From positions 20,200 to 57,697 of the forward strand of contig MTND01000004.1 in NCBI GenBank assembly GCA_002010305.1: DNA of 37,498 nt, given 5' to 3'. Below, one piece after another: positions 34,905 to 37,498 of this stretch; positions within the stretch are counted from its first letter, which is position 1; each line of letters opens with the position of its first letter. A program made the position numbers and the translations under genes. The DNA comes from Archaeoglobi archaeon JdFR-42 (GTDB lineage Archaea; Halobacteriota; Archaeoglobi; Archaeoglobales; JdFR-42). Under the pieces are notes generated by a model that saw only the letters and a program-made list of their open reading frames with translations, searched no databases and was not told where the DNA came from.

Positions 34905-34998
34905 CGCTATACCACCTTCCGCTCGAAGCGTATAATAGCGGATATGAGGCTTTGCCTTTATAGGCCTCGACCCAACTTGCCTTACAATGTCTCATATC
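34905..34998. repeat. Cluster of nested inverted repeats
   Basis: Within a 334-base gap: CGCTAT 34905-34910 with ATAGCG 34935-34940, a CGCT-CGA-AGCG hairpin at 34920-34930 inside it, then GATATGAG 34941-34948 with CTCATATC 34991-34998, and GAGGC 34946-34950 with GCCTC 34964-34968 as an alternative pairing. The two outer stems abut, as in a folded RNA or a mobile-element end. No promoter-gene relation is clear and no transposase is nearby. Confidence 0.45.
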
Positions 34999-35160
34999 AG
35001 CAAACGTTGTTCGAAATTGAAAAGAGCTACATATATATTAATCTATCCTATATACAATAAAATTGAGAGATGAGTTGTGAGCCATAACCCCCTAGCTGAT
35101 TGATAAGATGCCTTGGATTTGATCGCCACAATAAACCAGCTGTTTGTAGTTCTCTCTCGA

Positions 35161-35907
35161 TTACAAAATGTCAAATTTACTGTATATCTTAATTCCCCTG
35201 GAAGTAATCCTGTACTCTCTTATATCTCTGGAATGATCTGTAAGCCTCATTTTCACGATCCTTATAACATTTACACTCTCTCCTTTCTCCGTTAGAACCA
35301 ATCTCTCAAGCTTGATTATTCCATCGGATAGTATTTCAATTGACGAGAACTCCCTGCTCTCCTCCCTGACTATAAAGCCCGTCGAACCCTTTCCTCGTAT
35401 TATGCTGAGAATGTGGATGGCTCTGCCTCTTCGCTCGATGTCATCGGTAGATAGTAACAGAAACTCTGAAATCGAGTCGATTACATACACATCGGCAGAG
35501 GTCTCTGCAAGAGCCTGAGGAAGTTGTGTTAGGTGATCGGATGTCACCTCGATTTCAAAGGGTATTGGATTTGAGCTTCTTGATGAGGAGATGGCCCTTC
35601 TCGATGGGGCGGATTCTATTCTCACAGGTAGGATGAACTTAAAACTCAATTGTTTCGCATCAATATACTTCTGAAAATCCCATCCAAACATGTTCCCCAT
35701 TCGTATCAGGTATTCTGGACTCTGGCTGGTAGTGATATAAAGACAGCTCAAACCCTGCTGTAAACAGGAGTATGTGAACTGCAGGGCAAAGGTGGTTTTC
35801 CCTCCACCAATTGGACCTGTTAAAGATACCACATGACCCTTGGGGATGCCTGAATTTAACATTTCGTCTAGACCCTCTATACCTGTTTTAATTCTCTCAA
35901 GGATCAT
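35161..35907 (-). CDS. KaiC/RadA-like ATPase
   Basis: 248 residues, single RecA-fold domain of the KaiC-like family common in archaea: TGIEGLDEMLNSGIPKGHVV at the N-terminus, Walker A GPIGGGKTT (31-39), a QGLSCLYITTSQSPEYL strand-helix, and Walker B VYVIDS (140-145). Such proteins act in signalling, often with archaellum or gas-vesicle systems; no partner is adjacent. ATG 35907 has a very strong ribosome site (GGAGGTGA). A TTTAAATTTAAA element about 35983-35996 is the probable TATA box. Confidence 0.88.
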   Translation of the reverse strand: MILERIKTGIEGLDEMLNSGIPKGHVVSLTGPIGGGKTTFALQFTYSCLQQGLSCLYITTSQSPEYLIRMGNMFGWDFQKYIDAKQLSFKFILPVRIESAPSRRAISSSRSSNPIPFEIEVTSDHLTQLPQALAETSADVYVIDSISEFLLLSTDDIERRGRAIHILSIIRGKGSTGFIVREESREFSSIEILSDGIIKLERLVLTEKGESVNVIRIVKMRLTDHSRDIREYRITSRGIKIYSKFDIL

Positions 35908-35929
35908 TTAACTCACCTCCATCTTTAAC

Positions 35930-35941
35930 AGGTACATACCT
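35930..35941. promoter_or_regulatory. Palindrome in the leader of the KaiC-like gene
   Basis: AGGTACATACCT at 35930-35941 is two 5-base inverted arms around CA, lying between the probable transcription start and the ribosome site. It could be an operator or a small mRNA hairpin. Confidence 0.3.
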
Positions 35942-35996
35942 ACCTACTTCTACCCCCCCAACTATGTTCATGATAATTTCTTTTTAAATTTAAAGG

Positions 35997-36446
35997 TTTT
36001 TGAGGAGATTTTATCCTAATCCTTACAAACAATGTATGTCCCTTTACAATAAAGTAAGAAGAGTTAGTTCTAATACTCCTAAGCTATACTATAAACCTGC
36101 AAAGATAATAAAAAGACATATAACCAAATATAGTAAAACTAAGCCGTTATCTGTCATTATTCAACCTATCTTCACCTCCTCCAGCATTTTTTATTTATAT
36201 CAGTTCTAACCCATTTTAAACCCTAAACTACTCTCTATGAGCCTTATTTCAAATTTTCATGTGAAAAGAAATAAAGTCTATTTTTTCTGATTTGTAAAGA
36301 AAAATTATAATATCTAGACTAATACAGTAGGTTAGATGCAAATCAACTCGATAAAACTTCGCTTTAACTTCAATTTGGAAGATTATGCGAATAAAAAGTT
36401 CTTGAAATGCTCGTTAAGTGAAATTATGCCATAGGGGGATAATAGT
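35997..36446. other. AT-rich intergenic stretch
   Basis: About 450 bases without a supported gene. A 69-codon plus-strand frame at 36000 has no ribosome site or TATA box at the right distance and a Lys/Tyr-rich random-looking product. Only the ribosome site GGGGGAT before 36447 is clear. Confidence 0.35.
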
Positions 36447-37115
36447 ATGTCTGTTATTTCTACAGTACTTGCAGTACTTCTTTGGATATCCATTATCCTG
36501 ATAGCTTGGTTTATTTTCGTCGAGGTTGTGATTAGGGTTATACGCCGATATGTCCACTTTCCGATTCCTGCATTCATCGCTCGCCTTATTGATAATTCCA
36601 TTAGAAGACGAATACAGCCACCTGCAAAAATAATTGAGTGGATAGGCATACGAGAAGGTATGAATATTTTGGAAATAGGCCCTGGCCCTGGAACTTTTAC
36701 AACTGAAGCATCAAGATGGGTTGGTAAAAAAGGAAAAGTATTTGCTATAGATATACAGCCTGCTGTAATTTCAAAGCTTAATAGCAGACTACACAGAGAG
36801 GGAGTGCAAAATGTAGTAACAAGAGTAGCATCCGCCTATGAACTTCCATTTCCTGAAAAAACCTTTGATAGAGTTTTTATGATCGCAGTATTGGCAGAAA
36901 TTCCTGATAAGAGAAAGGCGTTAGTTGAAATCAAGCGTGTCCTGAAAGATGATGGCCTATTGGCAATAGGTGAATTCTTGCCAGATCCAGATTACCCTCG
37001 CCGAAAAACTGTAACTCGTTGGTGTGAAGATGTTAGTTTTAAATTGAATGGCGAATATGGAGGTATTCTGCACTATGTACTTACATTTAAGAAGAAAACC
37101 ATAGAGTTAACTTAA
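36447..37115 (+). CDS. Membrane-anchored SAM-dependent methyltransferase
   Basis: 222 residues. One N-terminal membrane helix (about 4-32, TVLAVLLWISIILIAWFIFV) with a basic flank RVIRRYVHF, then a class I methyltransferase: motif I LEIGPGPGTF (75-84), acidic motif VFAIDIQPAVI, motif for ring II FDRVFMIAVLAEI and LKDDGLLAIGEFL. The UbiE/MenG-like sequence and membrane anchor suggest a lipid-soluble acceptor such as a quinone-like or polyprenyl compound, which is inference. ATG 36447 follows GGGGGATAATAGT. Monocistronic. Confidence 0.85.
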   Translation: MSVISTVLAVLLWISIILIAWFIFVEVVIRVIRRYVHFPIPAFIARLIDNSIRRRIQPPAKIIEWIGIREGMNILEIGPGPGTFTTEASRWVGKKGKVFAIDIQPAVISKLNSRLHREGVQNVVTRVASAYELPFPEKTFDRVFMIAVLAEIPDKRKALVEIKRVLKDDGLLAIGEFLPDPDYPRRKTVTRWCEDVSFKLNGEYGGILHYVLTFKKKTIELT

Positions 37116-37167
37116 AAACGCAACATCACTCAAAAAACAGCTCATAAACTCGGTGTGTGGCGTGAGA

Positions 37168-37183
37168 GTATAGAACACTATAC
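37168..37183. repeat. Short perfect hairpin at the antitoxin-like stop codon
   Basis: GTATAG, loop AACA, CTATAC at 37168-37183. It covers the stop codon of the ribbon-helix-helix frame. Possibly a terminator element, though the T-run lies on the wrong side for the minus strand. Confidence 0.35.
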
Positions 37184-37393
37184 AAAAAGTAAGATGCGCC
37201 GACCGGGATTTGAACCCGGGTCGAGGGCTTGGAAGGCCCTAGTCCCTCTTTTTTTGGAGTCTTCTTTACATTCCTCATTCAATTTAAACTCTTCTTTTAG
37301 CTTCTCTTCCAAAAATCTGCTTAAATTAATCTTATTCTCCTTGGCAAGCCTTAATACATTTTTATCCAAATATAAAGATGTTCTTACCTTCAT
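37178..37393 (-). CDS. Ribbon-helix-helix antitoxin-like protein, C-terminus altered by a tRNA fragment
   Basis: 71 residues. Residues 1-36 (VRTSLYLDKNVLRLAKENKI then LSRFLEEKLKEEF) are a CcdA/VapB-type ribbon-helix-helix antitoxin. ATG 37393 has GGTGA upstream and a strong TATA box (minus CTTTATATAAA, about 37411-37421). From about residue 50 the frame reads through the 3' half of a tRNA-Gly gene, so the last 20 residues are translated tRNA sequence. No toxin gene follows; the original C-terminus or the partner was probably lost or lies elsewhere. Confidence 0.65.
   Translation of the reverse strand: MKVRTSLYLDKNVLRLAKENKINLSRFLEEKLKEEFKLNEECKEDSKKRGTRAFQALDPGSNPGRRILLFV
37195..37245 (-). 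tRNA. tRNA-Gly(UCC) 3' fragment
   Basis: Minus strand, 5' to 3': a GGAC matching the 3' strand of a D stem (37242-37245), anticodon stem-loop AGGGC-CTTCCAA-GCCCT (37224-37240, anticodon TCC), variable CGAC, T arm CCGGG-TTCAAAT-CCCGG (37203-37219), acceptor strand TCGGCGC (37196-37202) and discriminator A (37195). The matching 5' acceptor GCGCCGA and the D loop are missing: upstream is the antitoxin-like coding sequence. No CCA encoded. A 3' tRNA fragment is the usual scar of integration at a tRNA gene. Confidence 0.75.
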
Positions 37394-37428
37394 TATTTCA
37401 CCATTAAAATTTATATAAAGTTTTTAAA

Positions 37429-37498
37429 TCAGGGCTCAACCAGCATACCCCTGACTTCGACCAACCCAAGCTCAACCTTAACCCTATCCAAAATTAAC
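37429..37498 (-). CDS. C-terminal end of an unidentified gene (partial)
   Basis: Open minus-strand frame of 22 codons from the right edge to TGA at 37429-37431, reading LILDRVKVELGLVEVRGMLV then Glu-Pro. The alternation of hydrophobic and charged residues looks like real protein, and the stop lies 35 bases before the antitoxin-like start. Too short to identify. Confidence 0.35.
   Translation of the reverse strand, partial: LILDRVKVELGLVEVRGMLVEP

Noticed and set aside
34905-34998. CRISPR array or tRNA
   Set aside because: No regularly spaced repeat units, and no T-arm or anticodon loop pattern.
36000-36209. 69-codon plus-strand frame upstream of the methyltransferase
   Set aside because: No translation signals; Lys/Tyr/Asn-rich product expected from AT-rich noncoding DNA.

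Overview
The window is archaeal chromosome, probably from a euryarchaeote of the methanogen/Archaeoglobi/Syntropharchaeia neighbourhood. The evidence is an archaeal-type HMG-CoA synthase/thiolase/DUF35 operon, a type II methionine aminopeptidase, an FtsZ2-type FtsZ preceded by a CdrS-like ribbon-helix-helix gene, ArvA/B/C (OapA/B/C) proteins, DUF5612, an AN1-rhomboid protein, and promoters with TATA boxes about 25 bases ahead of start codons (many mRNAs look leaderless). No methanogenesis or alkane-oxidation gene is present, so the lineage cannot be fixed more closely. Base composition is moderately AT-rich and becomes more so after about 33.9 kb.

Layout. 1-2555 (minus): four tandem CBS-domain genes, the last cut by the window edge. 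2737-7968 (plus): arvA-arvB-arvC, then an XRE-type regulator with its own promoter, HMG-CoA synthase, thiolase, a DUF35 protein and a phosphoesterase. 7961-10708: a DedA-like protein, a pilin-like membrane protein, a metallo-beta-lactamase-fold hydrolase, a small unknown protein and a winged-helix regulator. 10807-12470: an unlisted 54-residue Cys-containing mini-gene and the cdrS-ftsZ2 pair with a tandem-palindrome operator. 12838-16761 (minus): DUF362, ACT/DUF5612 and stand-alone RAM proteins, then MetAP2 and a Xaa-Pro peptidase. 16950-19586: a large UPF0182 membrane protein. 20264-21100: AN1-rhomboid.

21111-32265 (minus) is a tightly overlapping cobalamin operon, read right to left: hemD, then cbiM-N-Q-O (cobalt uptake), cbiT, a NiCoT-like permease, cbiL, cbiF, cbiG, cbiH, cbiC, cbiD, cbiE, cbiX and a HAD phosphatase. 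Together these import cobalt, make uroporphyrinogen III, insert cobalt and carry out nearly all methylation, ring-contraction and rearrangement steps of the anaerobic pathway; cbiJ, cbiA, cbiB and cbiP are not in the window. Divergent from hemD is pyrC.

33.6-37.5 kb is a sparser, AT-rich accessory zone: a well-formed structured RNA candidate of unknown family with its own TATA box and T-tract, a CPBP protease, an inverted-repeat cluster, a KaiC/RadA-like ATPase, a membrane-anchored methyltransferase, and a 3' tRNA-Gly fragment read into by a ribbon-helix-helix antitoxin-like gene, which looks like the scar of an integrative element lying to the right.
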